Source: Bacillota bacterium
GTDB lineage: Bacteria > Bacillota > Clostridia > Lachnospirales > Lachnospiraceae
Reading direction: 5' to 3'
Assembly: GCA_030526045.1 (NCBI GenBank)
Contig: JAUNDN010000012.1
Coordinates: 1-64,000 of the forward strand
DNA: 64,000 nt
Part shown: positions 44,092 to 52,043 of the stretch, piece by piece
Position numbering within the stretch: position 1 is the first letter of the stretch
Layout of the letters: each line of letters opens with the position of its first letter
Notes under the pieces: model-generated
What the model was told of the DNA's origin: nothing
Databases searched by the model: none
The model's input: only the letters and a program-made list of their open reading frames with translations
Program-made: the position numbers and the translations under genes

Positions 44092-45054
44092 CTACAGACC
44101 TCCTCTCCGAAACAATGCATAAAAGGCATACATGGTACACGCAACCTCCAAACCCACACAAATATTGATAGGCAAAATAATACCGCTGCTCAATATGTGT
44201 CCGGGTATTCCAAGAGGAATATGATTTTCTATGCCGTTTGCACCCGTGATATAGAAATAAGTTCCAATTATTCCATACATGCAAAGTGCTGTGATCTTTG
44301 CCACTCTGTATACCTGCTCATTAAAGAATCTTTGCGTTTTCTTAAAACCGAAAGCACTGACATACAGGATCAGACCGGCTCCTAAAATAGCGCCGCCTGA
44401 AAATCCTCCGCCGGGAGAAAGATGACCGTTTAAAATGACATAAATCCCAAAGATAAAGATAATCGGACAGAGTACAAAAGCTGTTCCCTGCAAAATGGCA
44501 TCATTCTTTGGTTCAAACCGTCTGTCATTCTGTTCCTCCTGTTTCTTTAAAATAGAATCATCTACCATAAGCAGGATCATGACACAGCAGGTCGCAATAA
44601 ACAGTACATTGGTTTCCCCGAAAGTATCAAAGGCCCTATAGGTCAAAATCATACCGGAAACAATATTCATTGCTCCCGTTTCCTGTAAACCGCTCTCTAT
44701 GTAGCGCTGTGAAACTTCATTATTATCCGGATTGGAAGGATTTCCTGTTCTGGGCAGATAGGAAACCGTATATAAAAGAAGTCCTACCAGCGCAACACAA
44801 AAAAAGACAGCCGATGCAACATATATCTTATGAAAGATCACAAGTTCTTTGTTATGCTCGGTATCATATACCTTGTCCCTGATCATCTGGCGTTCACTCA
44901 TGCGTTCCAAAATTGTGGACTCAGGTACATCCTCCTCTTTCTGAGGCTGCATTTCTACTTCACCTACATAAGGATCCTTACTTCCGGACAGCCATCTGAA
45001 AAAATGGAAAGCACCTGTCTTTTCATATTCTTTCTGAGACTTTGGCTTACTCAT
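44092..45054 (-). CDS. MbhE-MnhB fusion subunit
   Basis: 320 residues. A hydrophilic N-terminus (~1-70, many Glu/Lys) is unusual. Then come MbhE-like helices with MILTYRAFDTFGETNVLF (~135-155), the motif found at the C-terminus of MrpA. An MnhB domain follows (~185-320; ILNGHLSPGGGFSGGAILGA). Joining the MbhE and MnhB domains in one chain is unusual to my knowledge. It overlaps the upstream gene by 8 bases and has GGAGG sites before the ATG. Confidence 0.85.
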   Translation of the reverse strand: MSKPKSQKEYEKTGAFHFFRWLSGSKDPYVGEVEMQPQKEEDVPESTILERMSERQMIRDKVYDTEHNKELVIFHKIYVASAVFFCVALVGLLLYTVSYLPRTGNPSNPDNNEVSQRYIESGLQETGAMNIVSGMILTYRAFDTFGETNVLFIATCCVMILLMVDDSILKKQEEQNDRRFEPKNDAILQGTAFVLCPIIFIFGIYVILNGHLSPGGGFSGGAILGAGLILYVSAFGFKKTQRFFNEQVYRVAKITALCMYGIIGTYFYITGANGIENHIPLGIPGHILSSGIILPINICVGLEVACTMYAFYALFRRGGL

Positions 45055-45319
45055 GATCCTCCGCCTCCTTTTCGGTCTTATCTATCTGAATCCCATGAAT
45101 TTTCTTCAAGGTCGCAAAAAACAAAATACTGGTAACTCCCGCCCCTACTGCTGCTTCCGTAATTGCAAGATCGGGAGATTCCAGACAAACCCAGATTAAA
45201 GACATCACCAGGCTATAGGACATATAGATTAATATTGAATTGAGTAAATTTTTGGAAAAGCTGACTGATATGGCACACACAACCAAAAAGCCCAACAAAA
45301 TAGATTGAAAGATTGTCAT
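45047..45319 (-). CDS. MbhD-like subunit (DUF4040)
   Basis: 90 residues, three membrane helices. SPDLAITEAAVGAGVTSILF is the MbhD/MrpA C-terminal signature. In classic Mrp operons this domain belongs to MrpA; here it stands alone, as in Mbh hydrogenases and group-2 Mrp. The ATG overlaps the stop of mrpG by four bases (ATGA), and its 3' end overlaps the next gene by eight. Confidence 0.88.
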   Translation of the reverse strand: MTIFQSILLGFLVVCAISVSFSKNLLNSILIYMSYSLVMSLIWVCLESPDLAITEAAVGAGVTSILFFATLKKIHGIQIDKTEKEAEDHE

Positions 45320-45711
45320 GATATCTCTTCCCCCTTCTCCTGATTTTCTCTATTCTCTTTTAGTTCCTTCTCTAAAACGTCAAGTTCCGGATAGACCTGG
45401 CAGTACTCCTCTAAATTTTCGTTGGTTGCAGCTTCCAGTCTGGCAAGCAGATGAGAAGATACCGGTGAAGCAAACCATAAGAAAACGACAATCAACGCCA
45501 TTTTCAGAGTCGTAAAATTCCATCCTGAAAAAATCATCAGCCCGACCAGGGAAAAACTGATTCCCAATGTATCTCCCATAGCTGCTGCATGCATTCTGTT
45601 CAATACATATTTCAAATGAAAAATTCCATACAGTTCTATCAGAAATATGAGCAGTCCGCAAAGAAGCAAAGCAGCTCCGACAATAAATCTGATCCATTCA
45701 ATGATCTCCAT
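45316..45711 (-). CDS. mrpG: MrpG/MnhG subunit
   Basis: 131 residues, three membrane helices and a hydrophilic acidic tail. MHAAAMGDTLGISFSLVGLM and LKMALIVVFLWFASPVSSHLLA, each in the expected place, identify MnhG. The start is ATG 45711, with AGGAGG eight bases upstream, inside the 3' end of mrpF (14-base overlap). Confidence 0.9.
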   Translation of the reverse strand: MEIIEWIRFIVGAALLLCGLLIFLIELYGIFHLKYVLNRMHAAAMGDTLGISFSLVGLMIFSGWNFTTLKMALIVVFLWFASPVSSHLLARLEAATNENLEEYCQVYPELDVLEKELKENRENQEKGEEIS

Positions 45712-46045
45712 TAGAATCTCCTCCTTCCTCATTCTTTTGACGTTTTTCTTTATAAACACCAAGATAAACCTTGGAAATTACAATTACCGCCAGGAAGCTT
45801 ACCATCGCATAAATCAGGCAAATATCAACAAGATATCCTTCCTTTAATAAGAGTGAAAGCACTGCGATCATGACCATAACCATGGTCCCCATCATATTGA
45901 TTGCTACAATACGATCTGCAATTCGAGGACCCATGACTGCACGAATCAGACAGGCAAACAACATAATTGCAAGGATAACTAAAACAATAATAAACATACC
46001 CTCATATATTTTATCAAGGAGCGTCATGCTTTCCTGCATCTGCAT
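45698..46045 (-). CDS. mrpF: MrpF/MnhF subunit
   Basis: 115 residues, three membrane helices. RAVMGPRIADRIVAINMMGT is the MnhF signature, and the tail is charged. ATG 46045 has AAAGGA nine bases upstream and begins one base after the mrpE stop. Confidence 0.9.
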   Translation of the reverse strand: MQMQESMTLLDKIYEGMFIIVLVILAIMLFACLIRAVMGPRIADRIVAINMMGTMVMVMIAVLSLLLKEGYLVDICLIYAMVSFLAVIVISKVYLGVYKEKRQKNEEGGDSNGDH

Positions 46046-46046
46046 C

Positions 46047-46511
46047 TTAACTCATCCTTTCCAGTCTTCTAAGGAGCGTTACAAAGACAGAACTGTTGAT
46101 TCCCTCAGCAAGCTCTTTATCAAGACAATGCACAACATATTCATCTTCCTCAAGAGAAACCGTAATTGTTCCCGGCGTTAAAGTAATGGAATTTGCCAAT
46201 AACACTCTTGCCGGTGTAGATTTCAGATCCGTCTTAAACCGCACAATCGCCGGTTCAATTTCGTATCTCGAAGACATAATCATTTTAATAACCGCAAAGT
46301 TTGCCTTAATAATTTCCGTTATCAATACGAATACATATTGAAGTACCAAAAAAAATTTTTTGCATATCAATAAATCTGTTTTTGGATGATAATTCAGGAA
46401 TTTGCAGATAAACAGATACATCAGCCCGGCAATCACAACACCGAATGCTGCTATTTCAAGCGTAAACTGACCGTTAAAAATAATCCATATCAGAAAAAAG
46501 ATGAAAAACAT
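46047..46511 (-). CDS. mrpE: MrpE/MnhE subunit
   Basis: 154 residues, two to three N-terminal membrane helices and a soluble C-terminal part with LLANSITLTPGTITVSLEED, the MnhE hallmark. The start is ATG 46511, with GGAGG seven bases upstream; the frame extends further without a ribosome site. First gene of the antiporter block, 44 bases after thioredoxin with a perfect 11 bp stem between. Confidence 0.9.
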   Translation of the reverse strand: MFFIFFLIWIIFNGQFTLEIAAFGVVIAGLMYLFICKFLNYHPKTDLLICKKFFLVLQYVFVLITEIIKANFAVIKMIMSSRYEIEPAIVRFKTDLKSTPARVLLANSITLTPGTITVSLEEDEYVVHCLDKELAEGINSSVFVTLLRRLERMS

Positions 46512-46540
46512 AGGTTTCCTCCCACTTATGCATACCATAT

Positions 46541-46575
46541 TTAAGCAGGTGCCGCTTACGCTAACACCTGCTTAA
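46541..46575 (-). promoter_or_regulatory. Perfect hairpin between thioredoxin and the antiporter genes
   Basis: TTAAGCAGGTG (46541-46551) and CACCTGCTTAA (46565-46575) pair perfectly over 13 bases. Half lies inside the end of the thioredoxin gene. No T run follows, so it is more likely an RNA processing or stability element, or weak attenuator, than a full terminator. Confidence 0.55.
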
Positions 46576-46876
46576 TTCTGTCTGCTAATTCATTTTTAGA
46601 TACTGCTCCCACAACAGAGTCGACGACCTTTCCTTCCTTGAAAAACAAAAAAGCCGGTATGGACATAATCTTGTACTCACTCGCCGGTCCCGGATAATCT
46701 GTCACATTGCACTTGGCTATCTTGCATTTCCCACAGTATTCCTCCGAAAGCTGTGCTACAAGTGGCGCCATCATTTTACACGGCCCGCACCAGTCTGCAT
46801 AGAAATCTACCATAACCGGAATATTACTTTTCTTTACTTCTTCTTCAAAATTGCTATCTGTTAAAATTATTTCCAT
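46556..46876 (-). CDS. trxA: Thioredoxin
   Basis: 106 residues with FYADWCGPCKMMAPL active site and the cis-Pro loop MSIPAFLFF. The usual DFxAxWC context is kept. Reduces protein disulfides in the cytoplasm. Two extra cysteines occur near the middle (EYCGKCKIAKC), denser than in most thioredoxins. AAAGGAG lies eight bases before the ATG. Between trmB (40-base gap) and the antiporter block. Confidence 0.95.
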   Translation of the reverse strand: MEIILTDSNFEEEVKKSNIPVMVDFYADWCGPCKMMAPLVAQLSEEYCGKCKIAKCNVTDYPGPASEYKIMSIPAFLFFKEGKVVDSVVGAVSKNELADRIKQVLA

Positions 46877-46916
46877 TATTATACTCCTTTCTTTGTTTCT
46901 TCCTTAGTACTATTCC

Positions 46917-47555
46917 CTATCTTTTGATGATGTATTTATAAATCGGATTTCCTTTTGACGAAAATTTTTCTTCATATTCTGTCATGATATTTCCTGCTGA
47001 CATTTTTTCGTCATGATGAAGATCAAAGGTCACCTGAACTGCCTCCCATCCCGCAAAGGGAAGCTCCTCAAGTGCAAAATCAAACAGGTCCTTGTTATCT
47101 GTCTTAAATTCCAGCACTCCGTCCTTCTTTAAGAAGCTGTCATATCTTCTTAAGAATTCCCTGGATGGAAGTCTTCTTTTGGCATGCCTGTCCTTCGGCC
47201 ATGGATCTGAAAAGTTGAGGTAAATTCTGTCTACCTCTCCGGGACCAAACACCTCTGCAATATCCTCCGCATCCATGCGGATAAATAAAAGATTTGTCAA
47301 AGGAGCTTCTTCCATTTTCTGTAATGCCCGAATCAGTACACTGGAATACTTCTCAATTCCTACATAATTGATATCAGGATTTTGCAAGGCAAGCTCATGG
47401 ATAAATTTTCCCTTTCCCATTCCTACTTCGATACGAATCGGATGGTCATTCCCAAAAGCCTTGTTCCAATTATTCTTAAATGTCTCGGGGTCATGGACTA
47501 CCAAAGGACTTTGTGCAATCACATCCCGCGATCCTGAAACATTTCTGAGCCTCAT
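46917..47555 (-). CDS. trmB: tRNA (guanine46-N7)-methyltransferase
   Basis: 212 residues. SAM-binding IEVGMGKGKFIHELA, the TrmB signature LNFSDPWPKDRHAKRRL, and the C-terminal substrate residues FKTDNKDLFDF and TEYEEKF are present. Full length. Methylates G46 of tRNAs. First gene of a minus-strand run that continues into thioredoxin and the antiporter genes. Confidence 0.96.
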   Translation of the reverse strand: MRLRNVSGSRDVIAQSPLVVHDPETFKNNWNKAFGNDHPIRIEVGMGKGKFIHELALQNPDINYVGIEKYSSVLIRALQKMEEAPLTNLLFIRMDAEDIAEVFGPGEVDRIYLNFSDPWPKDRHAKRRLPSREFLRRYDSFLKKDGVLEFKTDNKDLFDFALEELPFAGWEAVQVTFDLHHDEKMSAGNIMTEYEEKFSSKGNPIYKYIIKR

Positions 47556-47740
47556 GCCGTTTCCCTTCTTCTTTCCTTTTTAAGCGAGTATTAATTTTAC
47601 ACCTTTTTCAAATAAAAGGGAAGAAAAAATACATGATTTTTGAAATTTCTTTACAATTTTTTAACATCAAGGATTCATTAGCTTTTTTATAGGAAATAGT
47701 GTATGATAGGAATAACTTATTTTTATAATCAGGAGATACC

Positions 47741-49225
47741 ATGAATTTTACCAAATCCATGAATTTCATTAGAATAAGACTAACATTATCTGCAATTTTA
47801 GGCTTTTGCCTTCTTGTGACAGCAGGGCGTAATGCCTACGCTGCTCCCTCTGCGGCAGAAGACTATCTTGCACTGGCGGAAGAGCGGAAATCTCTTCCCA
47901 TTCAAAGTAATCAAATTGAAAACTGGCCTGCCGGACCTGCAATTGGTGCAGAATCCGCTATTTTGCTGGAAGCAAATACCGGTGTGATACTTTATGCAAA
48001 AAACATTGATGAAAAACTCTATCCGGCAAGTACCACTAAACTGATGACCTGCCTGGTTGCTGCTGAAAACAGCCGGCTTGACGATACCGTCACCTTTTCA
48101 CACAATGCCGTTTTCAGCATTGATAAAGGAAGTTCCAATATTGGAATTGATGAAGGACAATCTATGCCTATGGAAGAATGCCTCTATGGTATATTGACAG
48201 CGTCTGCCAATGAGGTTGCAAACGGCGTAGCAGAACACATTGCCGGAAGCACAGATGCATTTACGGAATTGATGAATCAGAAGGCTGAAGAACTGGGCTG
48301 TACAAATACCCATTTTGTCAATGCCCATGGTCTGTACGATCAGAATCATTATACAACCGCTTATGATCTTGCCCTGATTGCCAAAGCCTTTTTCCAGAAC
48401 GAACTTCTATCCAAAATCGGAAATACCGCCTCACATCATTTTGAAGCTACTGCGACCCAGCCGGACGATTTTATTGTCAGAAATAAGCATCAGCTGATCA
48501 CGGGAGAAATCCCCTATGAAGGAATCAAAGGCGGAAAGACGGGCTACACGGATGAAGCAAGACAAACCCTGGTGACCTGTGCCGAGCAGGACGGTATGAA
48601 GCTGATTTGTGTTATCATGAAAGAAGAATCCCCGGAACAGTTTTATGATACCGTAAAGCTGTTTGATTATGGGTTTACCAACTTTTCTGTAGTCAATGTG
48701 TCTGAAAACGAAACTAAATATGCAATTCAGAATTCCAACTTTTTCCACACATCAAGTGATGTTTTCGGTGATTCAAGCCCGATTCTGTCCATAAATAAGA
48801 ACAGCTATCTGATTATGCCCGGAACAACCTCTTTCAAAGAGCTGGATTCGGAAATATCCTATGATACTGACGATGCTCATGAAGTTGCCAATATTTGCTA
48901 CTACTATCACGGTGCCTACCTTGGAACAGCAACCATTGATCTTGTACAAAAGGCGCCTGTTTCTTATGAATTTTCCACAGAGTCGGAAGCCGCAGGGGAC
49001 AAAAGGATTGTTGTCATTAATGTCAAGCTTATACTGCTTATTATACTGGCGATAGCCATTTTTCTGATTACTGTTTTTGTCATTTTTTCCTTTGTAAACA
49101 GCTATAACATTATTGATCACAAAGCCACCGGTAAAAAACGCAGCATAACAGGACGCAGAAGAAAAAGGAACCGGAAAGACGGACCTCATTTTCCTTCTTC
49201 CCGGTTTAATGGTTTTGATCTTTGA
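47741..49225 (+). CDS. dacF: D-alanyl-D-alanine carboxypeptidase (DacF-like, peptidase S11)
   Basis: 494 residues. Signal peptide ~1-34 (ends NAYAAP). Penicillin-binding motifs: STTK (SxxK) near 92, SAN near 145, KTG near 265. A C-terminal beta domain is followed by a membrane helix (~430-455) and a very basic tail (RRRKRNRK), so the enzyme is anchored at its C-terminus with a cytoplasmic tail. It trims the terminal D-Ala of peptidoglycan stem peptides. AGGAG precedes the ATG. It overlaps the convergent exonuclease gene by 20 bases. Confidence 0.93.
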   Translation: MNFTKSMNFIRIRLTLSAILGFCLLVTAGRNAYAAPSAAEDYLALAEERKSLPIQSNQIENWPAGPAIGAESAILLEANTGVILYAKNIDEKLYPASTTKLMTCLVAAENSRLDDTVTFSHNAVFSIDKGSSNIGIDEGQSMPMEECLYGILTASANEVANGVAEHIAGSTDAFTELMNQKAEELGCTNTHFVNAHGLYDQNHYTTAYDLALIAKAFFQNELLSKIGNTASHHFEATATQPDDFIVRNKHQLITGEIPYEGIKGGKTGYTDEARQTLVTCAEQDGMKLICVIMKEESPEQFYDTVKLFDYGFTNFSVVNVSENETKYAIQNSNFFHTSSDVFGDSSPILSINKNSYLIMPGTTSFKELDSEISYDTDDAHEVANICYYYHGAYLGTATIDLVQKAPVSYEFSTESEAAGDKRIVVINVKLILLIILAIAIFLITVFVIFSFVNSYNIIDHKATGKKRSITGRRRKRNRKDGPHFPSSRFNGFDL

Positions 49226-50174
49226 TTTTTAAATGACCCTTCTTAGTCTTGCGATGTTCTTTTGCTGTTTCTCTCTTTTGAAGAATTTTTCTGCAATCCT
49301 CTTCGGAAATGAATTTGGATGTCTTTACCACATAAATGCCATCATTCTCGGATTTACGGATTCTGATCTTAGATTTCATATGTCCGTGAACAGGGCAATA
49401 GGAAACACTGTAGTAATGCTTTCCATTAGGTGAAAACCAACGGATTTTTTTCCGGATATTCTTATGGCAAAGATAGCACTTTGTACTGATTACCTCCCTG
49501 TCCTCAAGCGCTTTTTGCTTGTCCGGAAACTCTCTTGAAATATATTTCATATAGTCATGAAACACAACACGAATTTCCTCCTGCCTGTTTGCCGGAAGAA
49601 TATAGGTATCAATAGAATAATTCTCCAGAACATCATCCTCAAGACAAGCTAGAATTCTGGCCGTATAATACGCATCGCTGAAGGCTCTGTGAAAAGGAAT
49701 ATCCTTCTCAATTTTCAGATAATCAATTGCATATTCCAGACTTCTGCGCTGCTTCTTATCCTCAAAGGCAATACTGAACAGCTTCTGCACATCCAAAAAA
49801 CGAATAGGCTTCCCTGCAAGTGGCTCCATGCAATAATATCGCATATTTCTTTGCAATTCATACAAATCAAGAGGTCCCCAGGTACAGAAAATGTAATCCT
49901 CCCCACACCAGGAAAGGAAGTCACCCATAACCTCTACAAAGGGTCTTCCTTTTTGAAGATCCTTCATATGCAGATGAATCAGTTTACTGGTGATCTTATG
50001 CATATGCTGATAAACGGTAGGCTTAACCAGCTGGTTAAATTCATCTATCATTTTCTTTTCGTTATTTAGTTTAATTGCTCCGATATCAATGATTTCAAAC
50101 GGAATCTCTTTTATCTCCGGCTCTTCACCGGTGTTACTCTGATTCCATTCCAAATCAATTACAACATAATTCAT
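49206..50174 (-). CDS. DEDDh 3'-5' exonuclease (ERI-1/DnaQ-like) with C-terminal Cys/His motif
   Basis: 322 residues. The exonuclease domain (~1-185) has VVIDLEWNQ (DE), TWGPLDLYEL (D) and FHRAFSDAYYTARI (H and D), i.e. DEDDh. The C-terminal part (~230-270) contains CYLCHK and CPVHGH, a likely zinc site, and a basic tail. Probably trims RNA or single-stranded DNA; the zinc part may guide substrate. CGGAG lies about nine bases before the ATG. Convergent overlap with the carboxypeptidase gene. Confidence 0.88.
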   Translation of the reverse strand: MNYVVIDLEWNQSNTGEEPEIKEIPFEIIDIGAIKLNNEKKMIDEFNQLVKPTVYQHMHKITSKLIHLHMKDLQKGRPFVEVMGDFLSWCGEDYIFCTWGPLDLYELQRNMRYYCMEPLAGKPIRFLDVQKLFSIAFEDKKQRRSLEYAIDYLKIEKDIPFHRAFSDAYYTARILACLEDDVLENYSIDTYILPANRQEEIRVVFHDYMKYISREFPDKQKALEDREVISTKCYLCHKNIRKKIRWFSPNGKHYYSVSYCPVHGHMKSKIRIRKSENDGIYVVKTSKFISEEDCRKILQKRETAKEHRKTKKGHLKIKDQNH

Positions 50175-50306
50175 TTAACGGCTCCGTTCTGTAAACAGAT
50201 TATTTTTTATTTTATCATACTTTCTTTTGCTTCTCTACCTGTAATGTGCTAACATGAATAATATTTGGAAATATCCCAGTCCCATAACGATAAAATGAGG
50301 TATATT

Positions 50307-52043
50307 ATGGAAAACCGTAAATGGAAAAAATTCTTTTCTTACTATAAGCCCTACAAAAAGTTGTTTGCCGCAGATATGTTTTTTGCCTGTCTGGCGGCTG
50401 CGATCACCCTTATTATTCCTCTCATTATCCGCTATATTACCAATGATGTGATTTATAGAGCTCCTGATGAGTCACTTCATACCATTTTTATGCTTTCCGG
50501 TGTCATGCTGATCTTAATTCTTATTGAATTTTTCAGTAATTTCTTTATTACCAATTACGGACACATGATGGGGGCGAAGATGGAATATGATATGCGAAAT
50601 GAGATTTTCGGCCATTATCAGAAGCTTTCCTTCAGCTTTTTTGATAACCAGAAGGTGGGACAGCTGATGAGCCGTGTCACCAACGACTTATTTGAGATCA
50701 GCGAGCTTTTCCATCATGGTCCTGAGGATCTTGTAATCTCTATCATCAAGCTGATCGGTTCCTTTACCATTTTGCTTACCATCAACTGGAGGCTTGCCCT
50801 GACGGCTTTTGCCATTGTCCCCATAATGTTGGTGTATGCCTTTTACTTCAATATCCAGATGAAACGGATTTTCTTAAAAAACAGAGCAAGAATAGCAGAT
50901 ATTAATGCTCAGATTGAGGATAATCTTTCCGGAATCCGTGTGGTGAAATCTTTTGCCAACGAAGAGATTGAAATGGATAAATTCAAGGTTGGAAATGACA
51001 ACTTCCTTGAGAGCAAAAAAGAAAATTATAAATACATGGGACTGTACCATTCCGGACTGACGGCCTTCACTACCCTGATCACGGTAATCGTGATTGCCGC
51101 CGGTGCTGTCTTTATCACCAAAAGCATTATTTCTATTACCGATTTGATTACCTTCCTTTTGTATATCAATAACTTTACGGAACCGATCAAAAAGTTGATT
51201 AATTTTACGGAACAATTTCAAAATGGTGTTTCCGGCTATACCCGATTCCTGGAAATGCTGAGTATCCATCCTGACATCGTAGACAAACCGGATGCCGGGG
51301 AGCTCGTCAATGCCAAAGGAGATATTTTATTTAGGAGTGTATCTTTTCACTATGAAGATCACACCGAAATGGTTCTCTCAAACCTGAACCTTCATGTAAA
51401 GCCCGGAGAATATGTTGCACTGGTAGGAACCTCCGGTGTAGGTAAATCTACTCTTTGCAGCCTGATTCCCCGTTTTTATGAGGTTTCAGACGGGCAAATA
51501 CTGATTGATGGAACCGATATCCGGAATTTCACGCTGAAAAGTCTTCGAAATAACATCGGAATTGTACAACAGGATGTCTATCTGTTTACCGGGAGCGTGA
51601 TGGACAATATCCGCTACGGTCGTCCTGACGCAACGGAAGCAGAAATTGTCGCTGCTGCCCGGAATGCCAACGCCCATGATTTCATCACGAGCCTTCCTGA
51701 CGGCTATGATACCTACATCGGACAACGGGGAATCAAGCTTTCCGGCGGTCAAAAGCAGCGTCTTTCCATTGCCAGAGTCTTCCTGAAGAATCCTCCGATT
51801 CTGATTTTTGATGAAGCCACCTCCGCGCTTGACAACGAAAGCGAAAAGGTGGTACAGGAATCCCTGGAAAAACTCGCCAGAAACCGTACCACCTTTGTTA
51901 TTGCCCATAGGCTTTCCACCATCCGTAATGCCGAAAAAATACTGGTTCTCACCGAGGACGGTATTGCCGAAAGCGGAAGCCATGAACAGCTCCTTGCAGA
52001 AGGAGGGATTTATGCAGATTTATACAACTTACAATTTTCATAA
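50307..52043 (+). CDS. ABC transporter, fused permease and ATPase (exporter type)
   Basis: 578 residues: six membrane helices (~20-310) and an ATPase domain with Walker A GTSGVGKST, Q-loop IVQQDVYLF, signature LSGGQ, Walker B ILIFDEATSALD and H-loop IAHRLST. A homodimeric MsbA/multidrug-type exporter, substrate unknown. The start is ATG 50307, with GAGGT five to six bases upstream; in-frame starts at 50265 and 50295 lack ribosome sites. Its last six bases overlap the convergent GH42 gene, with no terminator between. Confidence 0.93.
   Translation: MENRKWKKFFSYYKPYKKLFAADMFFACLAAAITLIIPLIIRYITNDVIYRAPDESLHTIFMLSGVMLILILIEFFSNFFITNYGHMMGAKMEYDMRNEIFGHYQKLSFSFFDNQKVGQLMSRVTNDLFEISELFHHGPEDLVISIIKLIGSFTILLTINWRLALTAFAIVPIMLVYAFYFNIQMKRIFLKNRARIADINAQIEDNLSGIRVVKSFANEEIEMDKFKVGNDNFLESKKENYKYMGLYHSGLTAFTTLITVIVIAAGAVFITKSIISITDLITFLLYINNFTEPIKKLINFTEQFQNGVSGYTRFLEMLSIHPDIVDKPDAGELVNAKGDILFRSVSFHYEDHTEMVLSNLNLHVKPGEYVALVGTSGVGKSTLCSLIPRFYEVSDGQILIDGTDIRNFTLKSLRNNIGIVQQDVYLFTGSVMDNIRYGRPDATEAEIVAAARNANAHDFITSLPDGYDTYIGQRGIKLSGGQKQRLSIARVFLKNPPILIFDEATSALDNESEKVVQESLEKLARNRTTFVIAHRLSTIRNAEKILVLTEDGIAESGSHEQLLAEGGIYADLYNLQFS

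Noticed and set aside
44045-44284. Alternative minus-strand frame overlapping the MbhE-MnhB gene
   Set aside because: It is a shifted frame of the MnhB coding region; no ribosome site and no family match.
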